Assembly (NCBI GenBank): GCA_020025205.1
Contig: JAHHSO010000038.1
Coordinates: 1-12,628, forward strand
DNA length: 12,628 nucleotides
DNA from: Christensenellaceae bacterium
GTDB lineage: Bacteria; Bacillota; Clostridia; Christensenellales; Aristaeellaceae
Reading direction: 5' to 3'
Shown: piece after piece, positions 5,678 to 12,626 of the stretch
Numbering within the stretch: the stretch's first letter is position 1
Layout of the letters: each line of letters opens with the position of its first letter
Notes under the pieces: generated by a model
Seen by the model: only the letters and a program-made list of their open reading frames with translations
Told to the model about the DNA's origin: nothing
Database searches by the model: none
Translations under genes and position numbers: made by a program

Positions 5678-7663
5678 ATGGCAAAAAACATTTCGCGCAA
5701 AGAGTTCCTCAAAGGCGCCGCCATGAGCGCAGCGGGTGTGGGTCTGTTTGCCAGCGGGCTGATGGGTGCTAAGGCAGAAGAAGAAAAACAGGAGTTCAAG
5801 AACTCCAGCAGCTGGGTGCTCGCTTCTCAGAACGTCAAGTGGGATGAAGAGCATGATATCATCATCTGCGGCTACGGTATGGCTGGTACTGCGGCCTATA
5901 TTGAAGCACGAGAGATCGATCCCAAAGTTGATGTCGTGATCTACGATAAGTCCGACGAAGCCAATGCCGGTGGACAGGCCATTGCCTCCGGACAGTGTGT
6001 TATCTTCGTGCAGAAAGAGGATATTGAGACTTTCCGCACCTACATGCGCGCGCTGAATAAGCCGCAGGTCATCCCGGAAGAAGATTTTAACTGGCTGACC
6101 AATGAGTTTGCTACGGACCTGGAGTGGATTCAGGGTGCTCTGGAGCCTGTTGATTACGAAGTCGGCTATTCCGGCGGCGGCGCTCTTCGCTGGGGCACAC
6201 TGCTGGTTGAATTCCCGAAGCTTGAGGGCGCAGACTTTGTCGGCGCGACCGGTCACTTCCGCGACAAGAACGGCGGCGTTCCGTTTGAAAACGGCGGATG
6301 CTGGAATGGCTTTGACAAGGCTGCCCGTCATCGTGGTGCAAAGCCTCTGTATGAGCATCAGGTCATCTGCCTTGTGCAGGATGCTGTCACCCGCCGCGTG
6401 GAAGGCGTCGGCGTCAAGAAGCCGGATGGCACCATCATCTACTCCAAGGCTCGCAAGGGTGTTCTGCTGGCAACGGGCGGTTACGAGGGCGATGTGCAGA
6501 TGTATCGCGATTTCAACGGCGGCGATACCATCTACAATGCCGGCTCTCCATACGTCACTGGCGATGGCGTGAAGATGGAAATGGCCATCGGCGCACAGCT
6601 CTGGCACATGGATAACCACACCATGTCCTGCGGTTACTTCCATGGCATCAAGCCGCCCGAATTTGATACCTGCTTTGTCCGTCAGTTCTATATGATGCAT
6701 GGCGGCTGGATGGAAGTTGCGGCTGACTCTACCCGTTTCTATGACGAGGCGCGTTCTTATCAGCGTCAGCATATGAAGTATTACAGCCATGGACAGTATG
6801 TCGATGTGCCGATTGGACGTTCTCAGCCTGTCCATATGATCTTTGACGATAACTGCTGCAAGGCGCAGCCGATCGTCAATGACTGGATTGGCTGGCCGGT
6901 AACCTGCCGCAATCCGTATCACTGGAGCAAGGACAACTCTGTTGAAATCGAAAAGGGCTGGATTGTCAAGGCTGATACCATTGAGGAACTGGCTGAGAAG
7001 CTGGGGCGCGATCCTGCTACCCTGCGCGCGGAAGTGGATCACTTCAACGAGATGGTTGAGAAGGGCGAAGATATCGACTTCGGCCGCGACATCACAACCA
7101 TGGCCAAGATTGAGAAAGCACCGTTCTACGCGATTGAAGAGTTCCCCGCCATGCCGGCCTGTTCCGGCGGTGCGCGCCGCAACATCAAGGGTCAGGTTCT
7201 GACTTGGGATAATGAGCCGATTGAGGGCCTGTATTCTGCGGGTGAGCTGGGCAGCCTGGTCTGCAACCTGTATCAGAACGGCACCTATCTGCACGAGGCA
7301 ATCTGCTCTGGCCGTGCTGCTGTGGATACCATGCTGGGCGGCCGCGCAGAACTCAAGTCTACGCACGGCGGCGAAGCCGCCGCACCTTGGGCTGAGGCCG
7401 AGGATGGCGATTATTCCGTGTTCGTCACGGGTCTGCACGATCCATACGAGGTTATCTTTACCATCAAGGATAAAAAGCTTGTCGAGATCAAGACCGGCAA
7501 GGACCGCGACAACATGTTCATGAATGATGAGCAGTTTGCGGATCTGACCAAACAGATTATTGACAGCCAGTCCATTGGCGTGGACGGAATCTCCGGCGCA
7601 ACGATTGATGTTCAGGCGATTGTCGGCGGCCTGATGACTGCGTTCTCCCATAAGACTTCTTAA
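5678..7663 (+). CDS. Secreted FAD-dependent reductase with FMN-binding-like C-terminus
   Basis: This belongs to the fumarate reductase/succinate dehydrogenase flavoprotein group (FAD_binding_2) and probably reduces an unsaturated small molecule outside the cytoplasm. The 661-residue protein starts at the ATG 5678, 11 bases after AGGAGG; an upstream in-frame TTG at 5657 has no better site. Residues 1-33 are a Tat-like signal: SRKEFLK at 6-12, a hydrophobic core, and AKA before an acidic stretch. The twin Arg is Arg-Lys here. The FAD dinucleotide motif GYGMAG is at 65-70 after DIIIC, and the C-terminal FAD contact is GLYSAGELG. There is no CxxCH, so no heme domain. The last ~90 residues resemble an FMN_bind domain ending in GISGAT at 637-642, but the next-but-one residue, where covalent FMN would be linked, is Asp644 instead of Thr or Ser. 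The substrate is unknown; urocanate, fumarate and other enoate reductases are relatives. Confidence 0.85.
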   Translation: MAKNISRKEFLKGAAMSAAGVGLFASGLMGAKAEEEKQEFKNSSSWVLASQNVKWDEEHDIIICGYGMAGTAAYIEAREIDPKVDVVIYDKSDEANAGGQAIASGQCVIFVQKEDIETFRTYMRALNKPQVIPEEDFNWLTNEFATDLEWIQGALEPVDYEVGYSGGGALRWGTLLVEFPKLEGADFVGATGHFRDKNGGVPFENGGCWNGFDKAARHRGAKPLYEHQVICLVQDAVTRRVEGVGVKKPDGTIIYSKARKGVLLATGGYEGDVQMYRDFNGGDTIYNAGSPYVTGDGVKMEMAIGAQLWHMDNHTMSCGYFHGIKPPEFDTCFVRQFYMMHGGWMEVAADSTRFYDEARSYQRQHMKYYSHGQYVDVPIGRSQPVHMIFDDNCCKAQPIVNDWIGWPVTCRNPYHWSKDNSVEIEKGWIVKADTIEELAEKLGRDPATLRAEVDHFNEMVEKGEDIDFGRDITTMAKIEKAPFYAIEEFPAMPACSGGARRNIKGQVLTWDNEPIEGLYSAGELGSLVCNLYQNGTYLHEAICSGRAAVDTMLGGRAELKSTHGGEAAAPWAEAEDGDYSVFVTGLHDPYEVIFTIKDKKLVEIKTGKDRDNMFMNDEQFADLTKQIIDSQSIGVDGISGATIDVQAIVGGLMTAFSHKTS

Positions 7664-7705
7664 TCACGCCGATATCGGTTGTTCAGGTTTCTAAGCTTTT
7701 CATTG

Positions 7706-7735
7706 CCCGCCGTCCCTGTTATCAGGGACGGCGGG
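7706..7735 (+). terminator. GC-rich hairpin after the reductase gene
   Basis: CCCGCCGTCCCTG and CAGGGACGGCGGG form a perfect 13-bp stem around the loop TTAT. No T run follows on either strand, so termination may be partial. It lies 42 bases after the reductase stop and 25 bases before the LysR gene, so it could reduce read-through or stabilise the reductase mRNA. Confidence 0.55.
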
Positions 7736-7760
7736 TAAGTGTGTTTACAGGAGCATCAAT

Positions 7761-8672
7761 ATGGATGTCAAACAGATCGGATATTTTCTTGAAATCACAC
7801 ATACGGGCAGCTTTACGGCGGCCGCGCGAAAACTGTACATCTCCGTACCCGGTCTGGTGAAGTCCGTGGACAAGTTGGAGGAAGAACTGGGGGTGCAGCT
7901 CTTTGCGCGTCAGCGCACAGGGGTGCGCCTGACGCCGGCGGGCATGACGCTGGCGCGTTTGGCTCCGGGATATATCCGGCAGCATGAATTGCTCTGTGCC
8001 GAAGTGCGCAAGGCGGCAGATGATAGACGGGCACGCGTGGAGGTGGGCATGACGTGGGGGCTTTTGAGCTTTTTTCCACGGAATTTTCTGTCCAGTTTTG
8101 TGCTCCAAAATCCAGATGTCTCGCTCATTACACACAATTATGAGCTGACAGGATGCCATCAGGCTCTGCTCAGCGGACGCGAAGCCATTGCGCTGTACTT
8201 TGGGCAGATTGATGATCCTGAGCTGCAAATCATCTTTCACCGGGAATCACCGCTTGTGGCACTCATGAATACCGAGCATCCTCTGGCTTCCCAGCAGTCT
8301 GTTTCGCTTTCGGATTTTAGCCCGTATCGGCTGCTGCTGCTGAACAGTGATCCGGGGGTCATTGAGGCGCTGGAACGTCAGATGACGCAGGCGGGCTGCG
8401 CACCGCAGATTCTGATGGACAGCGGCGAGTGGCCGCAGGCCATTGAACTGATTGAAAATGCAGGGTACATCTCGTTCTGCCTGCCGCCCAGCAATATGCT
8501 GAGTGAAAAGCTGAAAACAGTGCCTATAGAGGATTTGCCGCTGACAGTAGACTTCAACATGGCGGTCCTTCGGGACGTCAGCCTTTCTGATGCGGAATGT
8601 CGATTTAGGGACTATGTTGTACAATTGATGAACATGAGGCGAAAATCAGCAGGTAAAGAGGCTGGAAATTGA
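7761..8672 (+). CDS. LysR-family transcriptional regulator
   Basis: This DNA-binding regulator of 303 residues probably controls the neighbouring reductase and/or the importer in response to a small ligand. Residues 1-60 are the LysR helix-turn-helix: FLEITHTGSFTAAARKLYIS, then VKSVDKLEEELGVQLFAR, and RLTPAG. The effector-binding domain starts near residue 90, and the conserved EHPLA is at about 170. GGAG precedes the ATG. It points in the same direction as the reductase gene rather than divergently, which is less common for LysR regulators. I see no clear promoter of its own in the 97 bases before it, so it may rely on read-through past the GC-rich hairpin. The effector is unknown. Confidence 0.92.
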   Translation: MDVKQIGYFLEITHTGSFTAAARKLYISVPGLVKSVDKLEEELGVQLFARQRTGVRLTPAGMTLARLAPGYIRQHELLCAEVRKAADDRRARVEVGMTWGLLSFFPRNFLSSFVLQNPDVSLITHNYELTGCHQALLSGREAIALYFGQIDDPELQIIFHRESPLVALMNTEHPLASQQSVSLSDFSPYRLLLLNSDPGVIEALERQMTQAGCAPQILMDSGEWPQAIELIENAGYISFCLPPSNMLSEKLKTVPIEDLPLTVDFNMAVLRDVSLSDAECRFRDYVVQLMNMRRKSAGKEAGN

Positions 8673-8677
8673 AGAAA

Positions 8678-8716
8678 AAAAGGCTTGATTTGTATTTTTT
8701 ACAAATTAAGCCTTTT
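8678..8716 (+). terminator. Terminator after the LysR gene
   Basis: AAAAGGCTTGATTTGT and ACAAATTAAGCCTTTT form a 16-bp stem with one G:U pair and a 7-base loop, starting six bases after the LysR stop. It is followed by GAATTTGTATTTTT, so the T run is delayed. The 12-mer ATTTGTATTTTT of the left arm and loop (8688-8699) is repeated at 8719-8730. Confidence 0.75.
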
Positions 8717-8731
8717 GAATTTGTATTTTTA

Positions 8732-8760
8732 TTGACTTTCGAGAGGTGAAGCGGTACCAT
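8732..8760 (+). promoter_or_regulatory. Promoter of the amino acid importer operon
   Basis: A -35 TTGACT (8732-8737), a 17-base spacer and a -10 TACCAT (8755-8760) lie about 50 bases upstream of the chosen start of the binding protein gene. The short leader holds a 5-bp hairpin, AGCCG-GACAT-CGGCT (8774-8788). The terminator just upstream supports a separate transcription unit here. Confidence 0.6.
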
Positions 8761-8808
8761 AAGTCCATCAAAGAGCCGGACATCGGCTAAGAAATGGAGA
8801 TAAAAAAG

Positions 8809-9603
8809 ATGAGAAAGATGGCTGTTTTTTTTGCTTTGATGATGCTGATGACGGCAACTGGCCTGTGTGAAACGCTGAGGGTCGGCATGGAATGCAACTA
8901 CGCACCTTATAACTGGACGCAGAGCGAAGCAGGGGAGGCAGGAGTAGCGCTCAAGGCGGGCGGCTATGCTGACGGCTACGATGTGCGCGTGGCGAAGATC
9001 ATTGCGGATGCGATGGGACGCGAGCTTGAAATCGTCAAGACTGAATGGGATGGACTGACCCCGGCACTGCTGACCGGCAACATCGATGTCATCATTGCCG
9101 GCATGAGCCCGACGGAAAAACGCCGCATGACCATTGATTTTACGGATACCTACTACACTACCGAGCTGTGCGTTGTGGTTGGAAAGAACAGCAAGTTCGC
9201 ACAGGCCAAGAGTTTGTCCGATCTTTCCGGCGCGAAGATTACCGGACAGATGTCCACATTCCATTATGACATGATTGACCAGATTCCGAATGTTGTGAAG
9301 ATGCCTGCACAGGATACTTTCCCCACGATGATTGTAGCGGTTTCCTCTGGCGCGATTGACGGCTACGTGGCAGACCGCCCGGGTGCCCTGTCTGCTGTGT
9401 ACGCCAACCCGGAATTGACCTTTGTATCCTTTGAAGAGGGACAGGGCTTCGATGTGCCGGAAGATAACCGTGAAATTGCGGTGGGCATTCCCCAGGGCAG
9501 CCCGCTCAAGGAAGAAATCAACGAGATTCTCGCCGGCATTGATGACCAGCAGCGCAAGGCACTGATGGATGCCTCTGTTCAGGCTCAGCCGCTGAGCAAC
9601 TAA
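8809..9603 (+). CDS. Amino acid ABC transporter substrate-binding protein
   Basis: This extracytoplasmic receptor captures a polar amino acid or similar small anion and delivers it to the membrane permease encoded next. It belongs to the SBP_bac_3 family. The ATG at 8809 is preferred (264 residues) because GGAG lies nine bases before it. The in-frame ATG at 8794 has no ribosome binding site. Residues 1-20 are a signal peptide with a hydrophobic core. The cysteine in TGLCETL is not a good lipobox, since Leu precedes it, so lipid anchoring is uncertain. The mature start LRVGMECNYAPYNW and the ligand-binding stretch AGMSPTEKRR at about 97-106 are typical; the Arg there normally holds the alpha-carboxylate. 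A GxxGYDVRVAKII-like segment follows a longer than usual loop. The ligand cannot be assigned. Confidence 0.92.
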   Translation: MRKMAVFFALMMLMTATGLCETLRVGMECNYAPYNWTQSEAGEAGVALKAGGYADGYDVRVAKIIADAMGRELEIVKTEWDGLTPALLTGNIDVIIAGMSPTEKRRMTIDFTDTYYTTELCVVVGKNSKFAQAKSLSDLSGAKITGQMSTFHYDMIDQIPNVVKMPAQDTFPTMIVAVSSGAIDGYVADRPGALSAVYANPELTFVSFEEGQGFDVPEDNREIAVGIPQGSPLKEEINEILAGIDDQQRKALMDASVQAQPLSN

Positions 9604-9632
9604 TCGCTTCAACTATTGAAAAGGAGTTTACC

Positions 9633-10439
9633 ATGCCAAACGCTTCTACGTCCTTTTTCGGCTGGGTCACATTCCTGCTGAACGAATATGGAGAATTGTT
9701 TCTGCGCGGCACAGGCATGACGCTGCTCATCGCGCTGACGGGAACGGCCTTTGGTTTTGCCATCGGCCTGCTGACGGCGATCTTTCGCACGATCACCCCG
9801 AAGAAAGACAGCTTGATCCACCGCGGTCTGCTTTCGATTGGAAAGCTGCTGACCAGCATCTATATTCAGGTCTTCCGTGGTACACCGATGATTGTGCAGT
9901 CCGTCGTCATTTACTATGGCGCACAGTATGCAGGCATCTATATGCAGCCGACGGCAGCGGGCATTCTGATCATCTCGATCAATACAGGAGCATACATGGC
10001 GGAGATCATCAGGGGCGGCATCGTCTCCGTGGACAAGGGACAGTTTGAAGCGGCTCATGCTCTGGGCATGACCCATTGGCAGACCATGACATCGGTTGTT
10101 CTGCCGCAGGCAATCAGGAATATTCTGCCGTCTGTTGGTAATGAACTGATTGTCAACATCAAGGACTCCAGCGTGCTGAACGTCATATCTGTTTCTGAGC
10201 TGTTCTTTCAGGCGAAGAGTGCGGCGGGCGCATATTACCGCTATTTTGAGGTGTACTTCATCATCGCGGTCATCTATCTGATTTTGACGCTGACGGTCAG
10301 CTTCATCCTGCGCCAGATTGAAAAGAAAATGGACGGCCCGGACAATTATGTCATTCATGGTTCCCAGAGTGACAGCCGCGCGGACATCCGCGTGTCGGTT
10401 GAAAACGAGAAGGAGGCAGTGAAGCGATGGAACAAGTGA
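9633..10439 (+). CDS. Amino acid ABC transporter permease (HisM/GlnP family)
   Basis: This is the membrane channel subunit of a polar amino acid importer. It has 268 residues. Hydrophobic segments lie near 25-50, 75-95, 105-125 and 210-235. The coupling motif EAAHALGMTHWQT at about 145-157, followed by VVLPQAIRNILPSVGNE, is the EAA loop that contacts the ATPase, and FRGTPMIVQ is a further family signature. AGGAG lies seven bases before the ATG. The tail after the last membrane segment (about residues 240-268) is charged and longer than usual. The gene overlaps the ATPase start by 13 bases, which indicates coupled translation. Such permeases usually form homodimers when only one permease gene is present, as here. 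Confidence 0.94.
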   Translation: MPNASTSFFGWVTFLLNEYGELFLRGTGMTLLIALTGTAFGFAIGLLTAIFRTITPKKDSLIHRGLLSIGKLLTSIYIQVFRGTPMIVQSVVIYYGAQYAGIYMQPTAAGILIISINTGAYMAEIIRGGIVSVDKGQFEAAHALGMTHWQTMTSVVLPQAIRNILPSVGNELIVNIKDSSVLNVISVSELFFQAKSAAGAYYRYFEVYFIIAVIYLILTLTVSFILRQIEKKMDGPDNYVIHGSQSDSRADIRVSVENEKEAVKRWNK

Positions 10440-11158
10440 TCGAAGTCAAGGGGCTTCAAAAGGCATTCGGCAGCCATGAGGTGCTCAGGGGAATCGATTT
10501 TGCGGCCAATAAGGGCGAAGTGACCTGCATCCTTGGTTCCTCCGGCTCCGGTAAATCCACGCTCCTGCGCTGCATCAATCTGCTGGAAACGCCAGACGCA
10601 GGCGAGATTCTCTATCGCGGCAGGGATATCCTCAAAGGCGGAATGAACATGCCGCAGTATCATGCCAAGGTGGGCATGGTGTTTCAGCAGTTCAACCTCT
10701 TTGGAAACATGAATGTGCTTGCCAACTGCATGGCCGGACAGATGAAGGTGCTGCATCGCTCCAAGGAAGAAAGCGAGCAGAAAGCACTTCATTATCTGGA
10801 AAAGGTCGGCATGCGCGCCTATGTCAACGCGAAACCGCGCCAGCTTTCCGGAGGACAGAAACAGCGCGTGGCCATCGCCCGCGCACTGGCGATGGATCCG
10901 GAGGTCATCCTCTTTGACGAACCGACCAGCGCACTTGACCCGGAAATGGTTGGAGAGGTGCTGGCCGTTATGCAGAGCCTCGCGCAGGAAGGATTGACAA
11001 TGCTTGTGGTTACGCATGAGATGGGCTTTGCCCGCGCGGCAGCAGATCAGATCATATTTATGGATCAGGGGATCATCTGCGAAAGAGGAACCCCAGCACA
11101 GGTATTGGATCAGCCCAGAACGGAGCGGCTGCGCACGTTTTTGGCGAATATGCTTTAA
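10427..11158 (+). CDS. Amino acid ABC transporter ATP-binding protein (GlnQ family)
   Basis: This ATPase powers the importer formed with the two preceding genes. It has 243 residues, the normal size. Walker A GSSGSGKST is at 37-45, the Q-loop is in VFQQFNLF (Q87/Q88), the signature LSGGQKQR is at 140-147, Walker B ILFDE is at 161-165 with the D-loop SALD after it, and the switch histidine is H197 in VVTHEMGFA. IICERGTP near the C-terminus is also typical of GlnQ-like proteins. AGGAGG at 10411-10416, inside the permease gene, serves as its ribosome binding site. Confidence 0.96.
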   Translation: MEQVIEVKGLQKAFGSHEVLRGIDFAANKGEVTCILGSSGSGKSTLLRCINLLETPDAGEILYRGRDILKGGMNMPQYHAKVGMVFQQFNLFGNMNVLANCMAGQMKVLHRSKEESEQKALHYLEKVGMRAYVNAKPRQLSGGQKQRVAIARALAMDPEVILFDEPTSALDPEMVGEVLAVMQSLAQEGLTMLVVTHEMGFARAAADQIIFMDQGIICERGTPAQVLDQPRTERLRTFLANML

Positions 11159-11165
11159 CTGTTAT

Positions 11166-11195
11166 AAAGCGGTACTCAAATGGGTGCCGCTTTTT
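11166..11195 (+). terminator. Terminator of the importer operon
   Basis: AAAGCGGTAC and GTGCCGCTTT pair in a 10-bp stem with one U:G pair and an 8-base loop, followed by TTATTG. It starts eight bases after the ATPase stop codon. Confidence 0.85.
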
Positions 11196-11211
11196 ATTGT
11201 CTTTTGATTGG

Positions 11212-11322
11212 TTAAGTCAAGTGCAACACTTCGTCGAAGAAAAGCTCATAGGGAGTTTTCTATTCTAAGCATTTGCGAGGCTTTCGATTGAGCTTGTCAG
11301 CGATTATCTGGAGATTGAGGAA
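11212..11322 (-). pseudogene. 3' remnant of an IS30-family transposase
   Basis: Read on the minus strand, this encodes FLNLQIIADKLNRKPRKCLE, a stop, then KTPYELFFDEVLHLT and the natural stop. From memory, this matches the end of IS30-family DDE transposases (consensus LN.RPRKCLGWKTPYEVF). The internal TAG (plus-strand 11260-11262) falls where the conserved Trp codon (TGG) is expected, so the copy is dead. Similarity ends upstream of plus-strand position 11322; the catalytic domain and N-terminus are absent. It lies just after the importer terminator, so the element probably inserted behind that operon and decayed. Confidence 0.8.
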
Positions 11323-11334
11323 ACGCTGACAAGC
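11292..11334. repeat. 11-bp inverted repeat at the edge of the IS30 remnant
   Basis: GCTTGTCAGCG (11292-11302) and CGCTGACAAGC (11324-11334) are perfect inverted copies with 21 bases between. The left copy is within the transposase coding remnant (IADKL). The right copy lies just beyond the point where transposase similarity stops, as if a piece had been copied back in inverse orientation during decay. Confidence 0.7.
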
Positions 11335-11590
11335 GCAGATGAATTTCATATTTCAGGAACCTTTTTTGAGAACAGCCTTTGATGCGATTATACGTTTAAC
11401 TGTAAAATGGCAATATTCAATGCCGAGCAAAAAGAAAATGAATTTTTCGGGATGAAACCGGACACCCGCTTCGTCTATTTACCAGAAATAGACAAGAGCA
11501 TGTGCGGCGGAGGTGTACGTGCAGGGGTGTGCAAGGGGTATACAGGACCGCAGCTGTTTATTTCGGACTGCTTTGAAAAAGTTGTTTACA
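11335..11590. other. Stretch of 256 bases without a firm gene
   Basis: Apart from the weak 66-codon frame listed separately, I recognise nothing coding here. A promoter-like pair, TTGAGA (11366-11371) and TATACG (11389-11394) with a 17-base spacer, points toward the secreted protein gene and may be its promoter, with a leader of about 200 bases. Confidence 0.4.
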
Positions 11591-11607
11591 GGAGGGATGA
11601 TGTATGA
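11407..11607 (+). CDS. Doubtful small ORF, 66 codons
   Basis: An open frame of 66 codons ends in TGA that overlaps the ATG of the next gene (ATGA), an arrangement seen in translational coupling. No ribosome binding site precedes its first ATG (11407) or the internal ATG at 11452. The product contains three Cys in CGGGVRAGVC and DCF, has no membrane segment, and is not recognised. It may be chance, because the region is short and contains the leader of the next gene. Confidence 0.2.
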   Translation: MAIFNAEQKENEFFGMKPDTRFVYLPEIDKSMCGGGVRAGVCKGYTGPQLFISDCFEKVVYRRDDV

Positions 11608-12575
11608 CGAAAAGGGTTTTGTCATCAGTTTTTTGTTTCATGCTGTGTCTGTGCATGATGCCTGTCACGATGCTTGCTGATCGAGGAAGAGAACCGTTGT
11701 ATGTGCTGAACCTGGATAAGCCGTTGAAAACGGCTGTCGATTACACCGATCGCTTTTTCAAGGGAAGGTATTTGCAGGTCAAAGCAACGGTGTCCGCAGG
11801 ATCGAACGTTGGTCTGACTGTGTATATGGATAAAAACGAACAGGCAGATGGCGATGACCGCGTTGTGTACGATGAGTCGTTTGACAACGTTCAAGGGCAG
11901 TTTATATCCCCGGAGATTTTCCTTGAATACAAGGGATCTGCTACAATTCCGTATCGCGTAGAGCTGAGCGTCAATGGGACGACCGTTCAGAGTACCTATG
12001 TGTACAGGATGCTGCTGACCATCAAGAATAAGACGGTGTGTACCAGGGGCATTCGTTTCAGGGATATTAAGCCCAGACTTACGGATGAATGGATGATGTT
12101 TACGCCGATTGATCTGAACAGCATCAATCCGGACAGAGGTGCGGCTGAACTGGAACTGATCGCCAGCAATATGTATCATGTGGGGCAGCTGATCATCAGA
12201 AGAAATCAGGATCAGTTCTGCCTGTCCATGGTTGATATAGATACCTATAACGATGAACACTGGATTGAGGAAGAAGAAAGCGAGTTCAAGTATGCGCCTG
12301 ACACGAGCGACCACAAGGTTGAATTTGGCGATCAGTACATCTGCTTTTATCCGAATCTTGATGCTGTCAAGAATGTTTCCAGAGACAGCATGCCCAAGCG
12401 TTTTTATTTGAACAAGTGGTATTCCATATCCGAAGATCTCGGCGGGCGAGGAGAACAGCTGCTTTATCTGAACGGTGTCATCAGCTATGACCCGAATGGT
12501 CTGCGCCGCATAGATGATTCGTTTCAATCAAGCTATGTGCAGGAACTTGTGGATCTGATGAACAGCTTTGAATGA
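11604..12575 (+). CDS. Secreted protein of unknown function
   Basis: I do not recognise this 323-residue protein. The ATG at 11604 follows GGAGG by eight bases and gives a clear signal peptide: KR near the start, a hydrophobic core VLSSVFCFMLCLCMMPV, and a likely cut near MLA before DRG. The mature part alternates short hydrophobic and polar stretches, as in beta-rich domains, with a run of YLQVKATV, GLTVYMDKN and YRVELSVNGT that looks like a beta-sandwich. A strongly acidic segment (EEEESEF) lies near residue 215-222. There is no C-terminal membrane anchor, sorting motif or obvious catalytic motif. It is followed by its own terminator and is not part of the importer operon. It could be a cell-surface or substrate-binding protein, but nothing seen here shows a function. 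Confidence 0.8.
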   Translation: MTKRVLSSVFCFMLCLCMMPVTMLADRGREPLYVLNLDKPLKTAVDYTDRFFKGRYLQVKATVSAGSNVGLTVYMDKNEQADGDDRVVYDESFDNVQGQFISPEIFLEYKGSATIPYRVELSVNGTTVQSTYVYRMLLTIKNKTVCTRGIRFRDIKPRLTDEWMMFTPIDLNSINPDRGAAELELIASNMYHVGQLIIRRNQDQFCLSMVDIDTYNDEHWIEEEESEFKYAPDTSDHKVEFGDQYICFYPNLDAVKNVSRDSMPKRFYLNKWYSISEDLGGRGEQLLYLNGVISYDPNGLRRIDDSFQSSYVQELVDLMNSFE

Positions 12576-12591
12576 ACGGCTTGCTCATGTC

Positions 12592-12626
12592 AGAAGGTTT
12601 TCTTTGATGAAGAGAACCTTCTTTTT
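12592..12626 (+). terminator. Terminator after the secreted protein gene
   Basis: AGAAGGTTTTC and GAGAACCTTCT form an 11-bp stem with one U:G pair and a 9-base loop, directly followed by a T run. It begins 17 bases after the stop codon. Confidence 0.85.

Noticed and set aside
5416..5799. 127-codon minus-strand frame with hydrophobic stretches upstream of the reductase
   Set aside because: It reads AT-rich intergenic DNA as Phe, Leu and Tyr codons and crosses the reductase promoter and start. The hydrophobicity is a composition effect.
5609..7651. 680-codon open frame on the minus strand, antisense to the reductase
   Set aside because: It mirrors the reductase codons, has no ribosome binding site or recognisable domains, and runs against strong evidence for the plus-strand gene. 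Long antisense frames are common opposite GC-biased codons.
7669..7678. Palindrome CCGATATCGG just after the reductase stop
   Set aside because: Only ten bases with no loop, no second copy noticed and no associated promoter; likely chance.
8605..9612. 335-codon minus-strand frame opposite the binding protein gene
   Set aside because: It crosses the LysR terminator and the importer promoter and is antisense to a clear SBP gene.
11625..12527. 300-codon minus-strand frame opposite the secreted protein gene
   Set aside because: No start signals; the plus-strand frame has a signal peptide, ribosome binding site and terminator.
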